In this document: positions 29,967 to 40,900 of the stretch, piece after piece
Layout: each line of letters starts with the position of its first letter
Numbering within the stretch: the first letter of the stretch is position 1
Assembly: GCA_030374805.1 (NCBI GenBank)
Contig: JARGSG010000265.1
Span: 62,001 to 126,000, forward strand
Direction: 5' to 3'
Origin: Gracilaria gracilis
Taxonomy: Eukaryota; Rhodophyta; Florideophyceae; Gracilariales; Gracilariaceae
Length of the DNA: 64,000 nt
The notes under the pieces: generated by a model
Seen by the model: the letters and a program-made list of their open reading frames with translations, nothing else
Databases searched by the model: none
What the model was told of the DNA's origin: nothing
Translations under genes and position numbers: made by a program

Positions 29967-31382
29967 TTAAGCTTCAGGTCTAGAAAGGACGACTTCAGCC
30001 TTTCAGACTTTAAGCCCGTGGGAAGGAGGAGGTTGAAATGGGATAACGCCAACGATGAATACGACAGCTCTCTTGACGGACTTCGACCCGGGGGAAAGAG
30101 GAGGTCTAGTTGGGACGTCGAGGATTCAGAAAGGGATGACTGCTCTTTCGGTAACGTTAGATCCGCGATGAAGAGGAAGCTGAAGTGGCATAACGCCAAC
30201 GATGAGGACGAAAGCTCTCTTATGGGACTTCGACCCCGGGGAAAGAGGAAGTCTAATCGGGGTGTCGAGTACTCAGAAAGGCAGGACTCTTCCTTTGGTA
30301 ACGTTAGCTCCGTGATGAAGGGGAAGTTGAAGTGGGATGACGCCAAAGATGAAGACAACGGCTCTCTTGCATTTCGACGAGGGAGGAAGAGGAGGTATAA
30401 GTGGGACGTCGACCAGTCAGAAAGGGACAACTGCTCCTTTGCTAGCATTGAACCCCGTACGAAGACGAAGTTGAACCGGGATATCCTCCATGAGTCAGAA
30501 GAAGACACCTCCCGACCAGATAAGGTTCGAAAGAGGCGGAAGAAGATGTTGAGCTGTGACGTCGTAAGTATCAGAGATGAATCTTCAAGTGAGAGGAGAT
30601 CTGCGGCGGATAAGAAATGTGAGGCGAGCGACATCGATGGCGTGCACCAAGGCAATGATTCGTCTGATGAGCATCCTCTTGACGACCGTCATGGTGAAGT
30701 TATAAATCTTGTGTCAGATGAAGATCCTGATGTGGTGATAGATTCATCTCAAAGATCGATTGCTTCGGTAGAAATGGCATGGAAGATGTGCATTCGTCAA
30801 CTAGAGAACTCGAAGCCAGACATCTTCACGGGAGCTGAAGCAAAACTGCAAATCGTCTCCAAAGCGCGACAGGGGACCTCCGTTTACGAGGGAATTAGGG
30901 TGACAGAGGACAACTGCCTCGGCTTACGAGCTGTCCTGACAGCTTTTAAAAAGTCTGAGGGGCCCAAAGCACGGTCTGAAAGGGCGGAAAAGGAGCTTGT
31001 GACTACTGTTTCACAGTTTCTGCGTTGGTCCGTAGCGAGTACATATTGTTCCAAACTGGATGTGTGGAAAGAAGAAACTCTGTTCCGAAGTGTGGCACAT
31101 ATGAAACTGGTGGAACGTTTCTTAAGGTACTTCCAAAAGCGTTGTGAAGTTGTTACCGCGCGGAGGAAAGCGAGTCATCTAATGATCGTCTGCGATGCTG
31201 CCATTTCGAGTAGAATGCAGCAGAATATTCAGGAGGTATCGATGGTGCTCCAGGCTATCTGTGATAAGAAAGGCATTGCCACAGCCTGTAGAATTCAACG
31301 AGGGAATAACAAGTGGCCATTCAAGCCCCCATTCAAGCGCCGTGCCGGGACATTGAGCAAGACGAAGCTAGAGCCGCTTTGA
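29886..31382 (+). CDS. tyrosine-recombinase-like protein 3, truncated, with charged repeats
   Basis: A 498-residue frame. Residues 1-27 come from the shared cassette. About 30027-30600 encodes three and a half tandem repeats of roughly 49 residues, each made of two related halves (K-L-K-W-D-N-A-N-D-E, then K-R-x-S-W-D-V-E-D-S-E-R-D and a short Ser/Phe linker). These repeats are absent from the other two proteins. Residues from about 300 onward carry the family N-terminal domain (YEGIRVTEDNCLGLRAVL; TTVSQFLRWSVASTYC). The frame then stops before box I, so the catalytic Arg and Tyr are missing. It may be a truncated pseudogene or a DNA-binding regulator. The alternating acidic and basic repeats suggest a disordered interaction region. 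Confidence 0.6.
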   Translation: MPSRSGKIGSYRDIRPLAKPSLRRKRSLSFRSRKDDFSLSDFKPVGRRRLKWDNANDEYDSSLDGLRPGGKRRSSWDVEDSERDDCSFGNVRSAMKRKLKWHNANDEDESSLMGLRPRGKRKSNRGVEYSERQDSSFGNVSSVMKGKLKWDDAKDEDNGSLAFRRGRKRRYKWDVDQSERDNCSFASIEPRTKTKLNRDILHESEEDTSRPDKVRKRRKKMLSCDVVSIRDESSSERRSAADKKCEASDIDGVHQGNDSSDEHPLDDRHGEVINLVSDEDPDVVIDSSQRSIASVEMAWKMCIRQLENSKPDIFTGAEAKLQIVSKARQGTSVYEGIRVTEDNCLGLRAVLTAFKKSEGPKARSERAEKELVTTVSQFLRWSVASTYCSKLDVWKEETLFRSVAHMKLVERFLRYFQKRCEVVTARRKASHLMIVCDAAISSRMQQNIQEVSMVLQAICDKKGIATACRIQRGNNKWPFKPPFKRRAGTLSKTKLEPL

Positions 31383-31872
31383 CTACCAAAGAAAGAAGCT
31401 TTTGTTGAACTCGCTGTACTTAGGAGGCGAAGTTTCGGAGAGGTTATTGTCCATGACGATTAATGAAATGTTCTGGAGCGCACTTCAATATCTGTTTAAC
31501 TTAGGCTTGACCAACATAATAATCAAACCAAGATGTTTACATATATATTGTCAACAAAAGCTCAAGCTTCATGTGTGGAACAAAGGCAGAAGGAGTGGTC
31601 TAGCCCAGTCATTTACAACGCATTTGACCACGGGCGAGAATTAGACTTTGTTACCATCCAAACACCTCCTGTTCAAAGCTAATTGTCGAATTCCGTTAGG
31701 GTCATATACATGGCGATCGGCCAGCTTCCTCATTTAGTCATGTGCTGCTCTCCATGACACCGGACAGCTCATTGTCATGGAAGAAGACTACCAGCGTTCT
31801 CTCCGTTGGCGCGACACTGAAAGCGTTATCGATCTATGTTCAAGTTAGAAATGACGGAATCCTGTGCATCTA
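31383..31872. other. gap without a clear gene
   Basis: No supported coding region. The missing catalytic half of recombinase 3 was looked for here and is not visible. Confidence 0.5.
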
Positions 31873-33234
31873 TCATGTCTGTGGTGTGAACACATAGCGA
31901 GTGGGGTACATCGGACTATCCTCCGTACTGGAGACGTTACATGGCACTTCCTTTTTGGCCTCGAACTTCATACTACCAACGTCCTCGTAGATACTCGCAA
32001 CTTTTCTGAGCGCCCTCGTTGCGTGAAGGCGGAAAAAGTCCAAGTCCAGCTCAGCTCCAACCACTGTTTCAACGACCCTTTCGATTCCATAAATGACCTG
32101 ATCCATAATGTCCTTTAATGGTTGCTGCAGCATGCACAGCTTTATCTTCTCTCTTTCTCTGCCTAAAACGCTTTTTCGCCCGTGTCTCTTGTAGGCAGCT
32201 CGCGCCCCTATTATTACAGCTTTGTGCGAAACGGCCATTGCGCTCTCCAGACACGCAGACGCATTATCCTCAGATAAGTCCATGAGAATGTTCCATGGCT
32301 GAAACCCCAAAGTTTTTCGTTTCCGGTCGTCATGGGCAGTTTGAATCCGTTCCTCGATCAGTGAGGGAAAGTTTGATGGATTGCCTTGCTGTTTTGCGAT
32401 ATAGGCGCACCGCAAAATGTATTCAGAAACGGCGCACATGTGAATGACAGTTTCTTGTAGTCTCACATGTGTGTCGTCCTCAAACCATTCCTTTATCGAC
32501 TTTCGGTTATTCACGGTTGGACTGAAAAGGGCTACAGCATTCTGGCTAATTGGAAGCCTGGGTATTCTCCGACTGCCAATGATCATTTGCCTGCCAAAGA
32601 CGATCTTTAGGCCATGATGCACAAGTGCTGAAGACGGATAGCGTCGCATCGCCTCAAAAATGACACTCGACTTGCCCTCGCCTGGCAACCTTGACGATAA
32701 CGCGCATATGTTCTCCCACAAGCGTACTTCGCTCTTCCAGTAGTTTCCATCGTTGGTAATTATGCGGAACTTGTACACTGAATGCAGCCGTCTCGCAAAT
32801 TCTCGAGGGGTTGAGGGTTGCGGACCGTCCTCCGCTTCATTTGATTCACGATGGCTACAAAAGACATTCTTCTCGTCCATAATTCCCCGCGTCCACTCCA
32901 AAACATCCGGAATCGTCCCTTGCAGAACAACAGGCTCTCTCGGCGAATTCAGGTCAGCTTCATGCGAGCATTTGGGGGATTCCATCACTTCGGACGAGAC
33001 GTTTGCCTCAACCATACTATCAGATCTCCCTCTTATCACAGCACTGTCCTCAGTAGACTTACGGATTGACGGTATAGAGGCGCACCTCGTCGCGCAACGC
33101 CGGGTCACGCGCTTGCGTACTCCTCCTTCCAGTCTCGATTGGCCTCTCAATGAGGATGTCTGAATCGGTGCACGAATATGTCGACATGTCTCTGCTCCGT
33201 CCGTTGCCTTCACCGAGCGCTCGATGCGACGCAT
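31873..33234 (-). CDS. hypothetical protein, 453 residues
   Basis: Intact frame from ATG (MRRIERSVKATDG) to TGA. The first 150 residues are basic and polar, probably disordered. Residues 160-450 look globular and mainly helical (EVRLWENICALSSRLPGEG; HMCAVSEYILRCAYIAKQQ; VIYGIERVVETVVGAELDL). No transmembrane segment or signal peptide. GEGKSS is not a proper P-loop because the Gly five residues earlier is lacking. I recognise no family. The gene lies tail to tail with recombinase 3, and its composition is similar to the recombinases, so it could be a companion gene of that element. That is inference from position only. Confidence 0.5.
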   Translation of the reverse strand: MRRIERSVKATDGAETCRHIRAPIQTSSLRGQSRLEGGVRKRVTRRCATRCASIPSIRKSTEDSAVIRGRSDSMVEANVSSEVMESPKCSHEADLNSPREPVVLQGTIPDVLEWTRGIMDEKNVFCSHRESNEAEDGPQPSTPREFARRLHSVYKFRIITNDGNYWKSEVRLWENICALSSRLPGEGKSSVIFEAMRRYPSSALVHHGLKIVFGRQMIIGSRRIPRLPISQNAVALFSPTVNNRKSIKEWFEDDTHVRLQETVIHMCAVSEYILRCAYIAKQQGNPSNFPSLIEERIQTAHDDRKRKTLGFQPWNILMDLSEDNASACLESAMAVSHKAVIIGARAAYKRHGRKSVLGREREKIKLCMLQQPLKDIMDQVIYGIERVVETVVGAELDLDFFRLHATRALRKVASIYEDVGSMKFEAKKEVPCNVSSTEDSPMYPTRYVFTPQT

Positions 33235-35674
33235 TTTGCACGAGATTAAGACTACACTCCCCTTATGACGGAGGATTCCACTAATTTGTCTTGCAGCATT
33301 GAAGAGTGGAGGACGGGGGCGGGGCAGGGGACGGAAAATCTCAGACGAGTAATTTGTAACGTATGGACCATCTTGTGGGTCACGAAGCTCTCAAACAGAA
33401 CAGAGAAGCTCGAGGGCTGTAATAATGTAGCACGACTTCACTTGAAATTACAGTTTACAGCTGCTACTCTCAACTATGCCTTTCCACGAATGATACGTTT
33501 ACAAGCCAGACACGTCGTATGGCAAGCTGAGGCTACTGTTCCTATTCGCATCTGTTTCTATTCTTAAAGAATTCAGTTCTTACTATATAGTTCTTACATC
33601 AACTTTGATTGTTTTCTACGGAAGAGGACAACAACTACAGTATTTAGCCTTCAGAACAATAGAGCTTACTTTTTTTAAACTGGAGCCCCTTGAGCAACTG
33701 CACTTTCCCCTGCACACTACCCAACATCCGCCGTGAACTCGTTAACAGCGCCGCCGCCAGCGCCGGCGCTCACATCGCCCCGTCGCTATTGATTCCTTAA
33801 ATTTTCAACCAAAAAATAACACGATATAAAACGTTCAGTAAACCATTTATGCTTTCTTTTGTTCACAAAAAGTTCGACAGCAATGCGAGTAGGAGTTTAC
33901 GTCACACAAATCATCAACTGCGTCAAGTTTAATGCAAATTACGCGATACATCACAAAATAAATTAATTATGATTTGAACAGGTAGCCTGACTTTCTTGTC
34001 TTCCAAACCTTTGCAGTACTCATTAACCAAGCCCATAAATGCCACATGGAGAATGAAATAGTATCAGAAGTTGTTGCAGTCCTCATTTCAGGCGCTCCAG
34101 CGACTGAACTCAGAATAACGTTTGCAGACGCTGGAACAAATTGTTGGCACAGAATAACAAATTAAACCGACAAACAGGCACTAGAATGTTTCAATGTTGC
34201 AACGGATAATCTAATATAGTAAATACTTACATAAGTTAGTAAATCATAGCAAAAGACAAACCAACGATTACATCTAAAACCATTTTTATGGCTGGTAGCA
34301 AAAGAAAACAGCCCAACCATCAACTAAGTAACACCACAATGCAAAACATTAAGACATTATTAGACACGACATAGATACCAATACTATTGATCTATAGCAG
34401 CGCCAACTTTGCGTCACAAATCTACATTAATCAAAACCTTAATCAACTAAGTAATTCTACAAACACTTTTAAAATACCAAGAACTACGCAATCAATATTT
34501 TACAATGTAACTTTATGCTCATTTCAACTACTTAAACTCTAAAATACTTCGTATCAATTAATACTTGGACAAATCAATAAATTACTACAATGACGCAATA
34601 GAATAACTCTTTATGCGTTTCAGAGACCAACGAAGTAGCGAAAAGTTTGCCAGAGAAAAGATAAAAAATTTTGGCGCAGTTCTAGGGTGTAAAAGATTGC
34701 GCATACCTCTGAAGTTCAATATTTTCCGTCGATTGCTCTCGGCATTTGACCAAGAGCTTTTGTATAGTTTTGTCTACGACATCTGCTTTGTTTTGCAACC
34801 CTTGGGAAGAAAGAAGACACACAGAGGGTGTTCAAGCTCCCCGTTTTAGACGTGAGCAGAGCATTAGAGCGCTCACACACACGGGATGGCACGGCAGAGC
34901 CTGGTGTAAATACGTGGCAAAACCTTCCCGACAACGCAGAGAGCACGAAACAAAGAAGACGTGTACAGCAGTAGAGAACACACGACACAGGTCGGTAATG
35001 GCGTCACGCTTAGGGAGGGAGAGACACAAGCGAGGATAAGAGGTACGCGGGGAGCAATAGCGAATCACAAGAGTGGGTAAACCACCAGAGAACGGTCAAC
35101 ACCGGTACGCAATAGGGCGGTACCGGTATAGCAGGGGGCGAAATAAACAAAAGAAACACACATAGTAACACGCGTAAAGCGGTAGTAGTGCTGTAGATGC
35201 CGCGAGGCGAATAATGATCCCGGCACAAGGCAGCGACTCTCTGGAAAGGAGGATATCACTCACCAGGGGTGAAACATTAGAGCCGAACACTCGGTTGAGT
35301 CGTTTACTTCCCAAATTGGGTCTGAACTCAACCTACTAAGTAGTGTAGCCGCCCACTGTCAGTGGTAAGGTAAATATCTAATATTAATATCTAGAACACC
35401 AAACAATGGGTGCAAACTTCCCACACGTGTGTGGCTGACCAGCACGCTGTGCAAATCACAATTCTCCAATCTGTTGTACGAATCTACCCAAGAAAGGGGT
35501 GTGCCACGCACGACATTCATCATCACCTCACCAGAGTGTATCCCCCGTCTATGAATCGCGTTAACGAAACTTCACCCGCAATAGCGTTGCACTACATCTC
35601 CCCCTCCTGAGGCGCGACGACGACCCCCGAGCGCGTACGTCTTCCTCCACGAGAGTGTATAAGTATTCGTCCCG
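33235..35674. other. 2.4 kb gene-free, AT-rich in the middle
   Basis: From about 33570 to 34610 the sequence is strongly AT-rich with no frame of note. 34610-35600 returns to average composition, with only short overlapping frames on both strands. It might hold terminal or noncoding sequence of the neighbouring elements, but no repeat partner was found in the window by eye. Confidence 0.5.
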
Positions 35675-37493
35675 ATGGTGGGTTCTTCTCCTTCTCCTCG
35701 TCCGCCACGCGAACCGAGCGAATCACCAGTCTCCTCACGCTCTGCGGCGGTATCGCCTCCGATTCCTCGCCTTCGCGATCCTCCTCTGCCTCCGAACACG
35801 TCGGCTTCTGCTCCTTGCGCTACAACAGCGATGAGTACTCCCAATCAGGGCAACAATCAACCGCCTGGCGGGCCGCCTCAACCCTATTTCGGGGGCCTTG
35901 GGCCTCCTCAACCGGCTCAGCCGTCGTCCTCCAACCAACCTCTCGCGATGAATCCCGGCATCCACACGGCGTCTCTTCCCCAAACGGGTGTACAACCGCC
36001 TCAATATATCTTTCCCAGCCAGATGGGCAACGGTATCGCTGCGGCACCCGCGGCTATGCCGATGTTTAACCCGAATGTCGGTGCTTGGGCCTCGTATGAC
36101 GAGCTGGAAGACGTGGATCCACGGTCAAATCCCCTACCGCTCTTACGGGCTCCATGGCTTCATCCTCAAGGAGTAGCTCGGCGATCCTCGTGGAGGCGTA
36201 TGCCGACGGTAGCGGTACCTTACCAGGCGGGGTTCACGTCTGGATGACGGTTACGTTTGACTGGCAACACCGGATTACCGGGCCAACGCAAGCGCTAGTT
36301 CACCTTCGTGTGGAGTCTGACAATGCTGCTCGTGCGGAGATGGTTCGAGTTGCGCACTTGCGAATGTCCCGAATCTATTCGGAGCATCCGATACCGACGG
36401 GATTCCGGTTTGACATCGCCTTCTATCGAACCCTCGGCGAGGTGCAGTATGGTGAGAATCTTGCCCGGCTTGCCGGCGTTATTGAACGTTACCAGAATGC
36501 GGGCATTCACCAGGATGTCCTGTGTTGGACGCGTCCGCTACTGCGTGCTGATTTTCGATATCTTCCACGCATTCCGCGCTCCAACTTCTTGCAGAATATG
36601 ATCCGTCCAAAAGGACGTGCTCGCTTCCGTTGAGGATATCTCATTCCTTATCAGAACACGGAATCACACCAAATTAGACCACGCCACATGCGTGGGCGAT
36701 ACGTGCCACTCCCCTTTGTATGGTTGTCCTTTGAGTTATGCAGGGGGTGCTACGTCGAGCTACCCCCGTGCCTTTCCTACATTGGTAGTCGTTTGGCGAC
36801 TGACCCGTTCACGGGGTGGTGGACCGTTGTCCTAACGGAATGGGCCGTCCGCACCGCGGTGTACATCCTCGCTCGCTGAGCACGCGCGATGACGGCGATC
36901 TACCGATTGATCGGTCCCCTGGGCGCAGGTCCCCGCTGGCGGGCGATTTCGTCTTCTATGACCCGTGGACGCAGACGGAAATTACCCTCACTGAGGCTGA
37001 CATCCTGGGGAATGCCGAGCGAGTTATTCCTCCTGGGCATCCATCAGGATTCATCATGACCGATGCGTTCTTTCACCCTGTTGGGGACGACAACATCATG
37101 ATTGATGACGCTCCCGGCGAGGGGGATGTGTTTGGAGAAGACGACGTTCTAGCGGTGGAACCTGTTCCTGCAGCTGCAGTGGCTGGCCCCTTTACGGGTG
37201 GTAACGCCACAACGGCTCCGCCGGTTGTTCCTGATCCAGCTTCGGCTTCTATTCCAACTCCGACGGAGGCTCCTTCAGCGCCTTCTATGGCGGCGTCGGC
37301 TACGCCGAACGAAGCCGCGAACGCGGGTATATCGGAAGAAGCACGGGCCGCCGTGATCGCTCAGTTCCTCAGCTCAGCTGGCGCTTCCGACGCGGCGTCG
37401 GGTGACATCGCGACGATGCGAGACGCTCTGATAGCACGGCTTGGAAACGCTGGTGCTCAAGGACCGAGTGAATCGGGTGGCCCCTCCGCATAG
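35675..37493 (+). other. unassigned, broken plus-strand coding block
   Basis: A region of good coding character, no longer continuous. It starts with a Pro/Gln/Gly-rich segment (NQGNNQPPGGPPQPYFGG), continues with a globular-looking segment (VHVWMTVTFDWQHRITG near 36230; FRFDIAFYRTLGEVQYGEN near 36405), and ends with an Ala/Pro/Ser-rich tail (37180-37490). No family is recognised. It lies beyond the chromodomain end of Gypsy fossil 1 and in the opposite sense. Some Gypsy elements carry an antisense frame in that position, so it may belong to the fossil. A separate dead gene is equally possible. Confidence 0.35.
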
Positions 37494-37939
37494 GAGTTCA
37501 TCTTCTTGTAGATTTCCAATAACTTGGCGGTTGTAAGTCCGACTAGCGGGCTACAACATAGTTGTGACTTCCAGTAAAACTGGGTGCTTCCCTTGAATGT
37601 CAAGGTTTTATTCCTTTCCCAAGTGTATAGTCTTCGATAATCTTCTCCCTTCCGGGGTATCCAAATCTTCCTCACGATTGAGTTCGCTTTCCTCTTCTTG
37701 AGTGCTTCATTATCTCTTCTGAGCTTCCATTCCTCTTCATAGAGTCTTCATAATTCTTCTCCTCTTTCTGAGGGCAGCTTTGCTTATTCTTCAACGCTCC
37801 TCTTTTAGAGTGTACCTTCACAAAGTGAACTTCAGTACTGTACTCCACTGGAGGTCGTTACTCTTCCTCACACGAGGTCCATTGTCGTCGAAACGGCTAC
37901 GCGGGCAGAAGAGAACGTTCCGTCACAAACGGTGGGCGT

Positions 37940-40900
37940 CTACCCCACTAGGGCGCGGTGTAGGTTAGCCGGAATATCCGTGTTAGTACGATGACGGTAC
38001 GCCACGATCTTGGATCGTGGTAGGTGCTCAACCGGTTCGTCCGTGTCTGCTGATGGCGGGTAGCCATACCTGCGAACCTGGTACTGCCTATACCCCTTCT
38101 GGTGCCAACTGTGTCTCACAATGTGGTCGACAACGAACTCTTTCGAGTAAATCTCGCGTTCTTCACCACCTTCAGAAGGGTTGTTCACGCTCCGCAGCAG
38201 TACTGTAAAAGACGTACCAGCCGCGTTGCGGTGTGCTTCTGACGCCTTCGGCGGTTCTCTCGTCCTCTTTCGAGTGCTCCTTACCGGATTCCGGGAGGGC
38301 TCAAGCAGTTCTTCCGTTGCGACGGGCTCGCCAACGTCTCGATTACGAGTAGTTTCCGGTGTTGATGGTGGTTTCGGACGGGGAGGCGGATTACCTACCA
38401 CGGCACGTGTCGGTTCACGTGACTCCGGACGACGGTTCGTGGCTACGGCGCTGCTGGTCGACAGTTTAGATCCACTGTGTGGTGCACGGCGCGTGCCACG
38501 CGACGTGTGTCGCGCGCGCACTCCTGCACTGGCAACTTGTATTTTCCCTAAACCAGGGCGGTATTATGTATCTCCAACGGTGCGTGCACTCTCATGACGA
38601 TTCAAAACGTCATGACAAGCCCTTAACGACTTCCCCACGGATGGGTGCGGTGGTACTTCCTCCATACCGGCTCCGGGGTGCCTCAAGTTCGCTTCTGCGA
38701 GCGTCTTCTCTTCCTGATCATCAGGGCTTTTAATACCGAGATCTACCGTGACTTCTCAATTTCGCGCCTGCGTAGGGGGTGCAGTAAGAACGTCAGCGAC
38801 GGTTTGCGACTTGCGCGCGTCCGGAATACTCCGTGTGGTAGTATTCAGCTGCTCTGTAGCCGTGCTCTGCCGAGAAATCGTGTGATCTGTGTCGACTTCT
38901 GGCAGTGCGGAGGAAACCTTGAGATTGCGATTAGATTGTCTCTCCTGTGTCTCCTCGACAACAGGGGGTTGATCACGCGGCAGTTCCCCGTGCGGGTGAG
39001 CAATTCCAGTATCTTGGACAGTCCGGTAGTGCGTAGATTGCGCATGTCCCTTGCTGGCAAGGTTGCGATCCGCTGTAGCGCGTTGCGCGTCCTTCGCAAT
39101 ATCAGCACGCTGTGGGGGGGTTTCCTGACCACCAGCGGTGGTCTCCTTAGAACTCACGTCCTCGACGGTGTCCTGAGACAATGCTGTCTCTAATTCTTCT
39201 CTCCGTGAATCACGGGATGTCTGAGACGGTAGCGACACCGGTGACTCCTCTTCTTCCGCAACGAAGCGTGACTTCCCCTCCCCCTCCTGAAGTGGAGCGT
39301 TACGGGGAGCAGTCATCACGTCAATTGACGCTATTATAGACGCTGTGAAGCGCGACTTCACAAGCAATGTAGAATCCGAAGATTCCGTTCACGACGATAA
39401 CATCGGTAACTCCGAAAATCCCCTCGATGGGTGACGAAGTTCCACAGGTAGTGTGGCTTCTGTAGACTGAAGCGATCGGTTTTCCGACTGTCCAGCTTCC
39501 TGCTGAGTGTCCAAAACAATTTCCGTATGACGGGTAGGTCCTTGTACAACTCGATCTCGAGAAAAACGAGCGCTCCTGTGTCCTTATTCACGATTATAAC
39601 GCGGTACGGACCATCAGCGATGGGAGAAAGTTTGTGTCGCCTCTCCTTTTCGAGATTTTAATACTCTTTCCTTATAAAGGCGGTTTGTCCCGGTTCCAGC
39701 GGTGGTAGTGGTCTCCGAATACGGGCATCAAAGTTCCGCTTGTAAGTGTCTTGTGCCTTAGCCATTGCAGACCTGGCGACAGGTACCAGAAACGAAAGCC
39801 CCTGCTTCCAACGCAGGTATTGATCAACCGTTGACGGGAACGTATCCAGCTTTGGCTGAGGTTCAACCGCAACTGGCGGGGGCGTTCGCGACAGCACAAG
39901 CTCAAAAGGAGATAAACCAGTAACTCTGTGAGCCTGCGTATTGTACGCGTACGTCACGGTGTCCGTGTAGAGATCCCAAGTCTTTGGATGTTCAACAGTA
40001 TAAGCCCGCAATGTGGAGAGCACCGTTCGATTAAATCGCTCGACTTGCCCATTGCATTGGATATGATACGTCGTCGTGAAGAGATTCTTCACGTCGAGTA
40101 TCCGACAGACGTCCTGGAAGAAACGCGCAGTATACTGCGGACCATTATCCGAAAGGAGATTACCCGGGGTACCGTAGACTAGGACCCAATGCTTAACAAA
40201 AGCTTCTGCAATAGTGCGTGCAGTAATCTTCCTCAACGGAACTGTCCGGACCAGCTTCGAGAATCTGTCCGTAATGACGAGTAGAAACCGATTACCTCGG
40301 GATGTCCGTAAGAACTCACGGAGTATATCGATGGCAATGAACTCAAGAGACGCCCATGCGAGGAACAGAGTTAACTCCTTCGCATGCCGACGTAATTTAA
40401 CTCGTTCACGAGCACAGTGTGTACACGCCTTGACAGTGGTATAGCAATCCAACGCTAACGCGGGCCAGTAGAAATCCCGACGAAACTTCGTGTACAGTCT
40501 TCTAGCACCAGGATGGGAAGCGAGCTTCGAAAAGTGTGATAGATGAAGAACCCTTGACTGCAAGGAGTGAGGAACCACGATCTGTGGGGATGAACGAACT
40601 ACTCGAGCGAGTTAACCTTGCGTGTTAACCCCAAAAGGGATGTTCGCACCGCCATTAATCTGCGCGCGTATCCTCGTGCAGAACGGGTCTCTCTGCTGTT
40701 CTCTGACCATCTCTTCGGGAGTGATGGGGACAAACGCACCGGGCTCCGGGTCTTCGCCTTCTGCGACGAGTAGGTCATCACAGATGTCGTCCGATATCAG
40801 TTCGTAGTCTTCTTCACCCTCCTCAATGAGGAAACAGGGGATTTTTTCGTCATCGTCATCGACGCATAGAGCTTCGCCATCCGTTCCTAAACGTGAAAGA

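Noticed and set aside
32670-32700. GEGKSS in the 453-residue protein as a P-loop ATPase motif
   Set aside because: The glycine required five residues before GKS is not there, and no Walker B or other ATPase motif follows.
34600-35600. LTRs of Gypsy fossil 1 in the gene-free region
   Set aside because: No matching direct repeat could be found at the other end by eye.
35675-37493. Capsid gene of a virus-like element
   Set aside because: Composition alone suggests a structural protein; no capsid motif or fold signature is recognisable.
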